Shown piece by piece: positions 5,491-5,545 of a DNA stretch of 5,545 nt. The first letter of the stretch is position 1. Each line of letters starts with the position of its first letter. The DNA comes from Kocuria sp. (lineage in GTDB: Bacteria > Actinomycetota > Actinomycetes > Actinomycetales > Micrococcaceae): the NCBI GenBank assembly GCA_030453435.1, contig JAKDKI010000168.1, positions 1 to 5,545 on the forward strand, written 5' to 3'. The notes below the pieces were generated by a model. That model searched no databases and was not told where the DNA came from. It saw only the letters and a program-made list of their open reading frames with translations. The position numbers and the translations under genes were made by a program.

Positions 5491-5545
5491 ATGGCTATCC
5501 GTAAGCACAAGCCGACAACCCCGGGCCGTCGTGGCTCGTCGGTTG
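5491..5545 (+). CDS. rplB: 50S ribosomal protein L2 (uL2), N-terminal fragment cut by window edge
   Basis: Only 18 full codons are visible, reading MAIRKHKPTTPGRRGSSV, which is the standard start of bacterial L2, a 23S rRNA-binding protein close to the peptidyl-transferase centre and needed for subunit joining. The full protein would be about 275-280 residues and continues past the window. GAGGA (5477-5481) lies 9 bases before the ATG. Its position after rplW, with a 31-base gap, is the universal S10-operon order. Identity rests on the short but highly conserved N-terminus and on context. Confidence 0.95.
   Translation, partial: MAIRKHKPTTPGRRGSSV

Overview
The window is a stretch of the conserved ribosomal-protein and translation-factor region of a high-GC Gram-positive bacterium (Actinomycetota). 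The support is the strong G/C bias at third codon positions, the actinobacterial type of S10 (starting [11 protein letters not shown]), EF-Tu (396 residues, starting [12 protein letters not shown]) and L3, and the order fusA-tuf-rpsJ-rplC-rplD-rplW-rplB. EF-Tu and L3 read most like Micrococcales or related orders; that is a judgement from memory of the families, and no genus is claimed.

Layout: positions 1-1652 hold the 3' part of fusA (EF-G). A 159-base gap carries a short hairpin after fusA, a likely internal promoter for tuf and two back-to-back hairpins in the presumed tuf leader. tuf (EF-Tu) runs 1812-3002. A long GC-rich hairpin at 3045-3085 probably ends the str operon. A non-coding stretch to about 3539 follows: a dyad, a likely S10-operon promoter near 3184-3213, and a presumed leader of about 320 nt rich in inverted repeats, some of them mutually exclusive. 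Then come rpsJ (S10), rplC (L3), rplD (L4), rplW (L23) and the first 18 codons of rplB (L2), tightly packed: gaps of 16 and 6 bases, a 4-base overlap, then a 31-base gap.

The genes act together in translation: EF-Tu delivers aminoacyl-tRNA, EF-G translocates, and S10, L3, L4, L23 and L2 are structural proteins of the 30S and 50S subunits. S10 is also the transcription factor NusE, and L4 is the autogenous regulator of the S10 operon in E. coli, so a long structured leader in front of rpsJ is a plausible site of feedback control here.

The protein genes look ordinary and intact. The part that deserves attention is the non-coding DNA, above all the rpsJ leader. No mobile elements, tRNAs, rRNAs or CRISPR arrays were seen.
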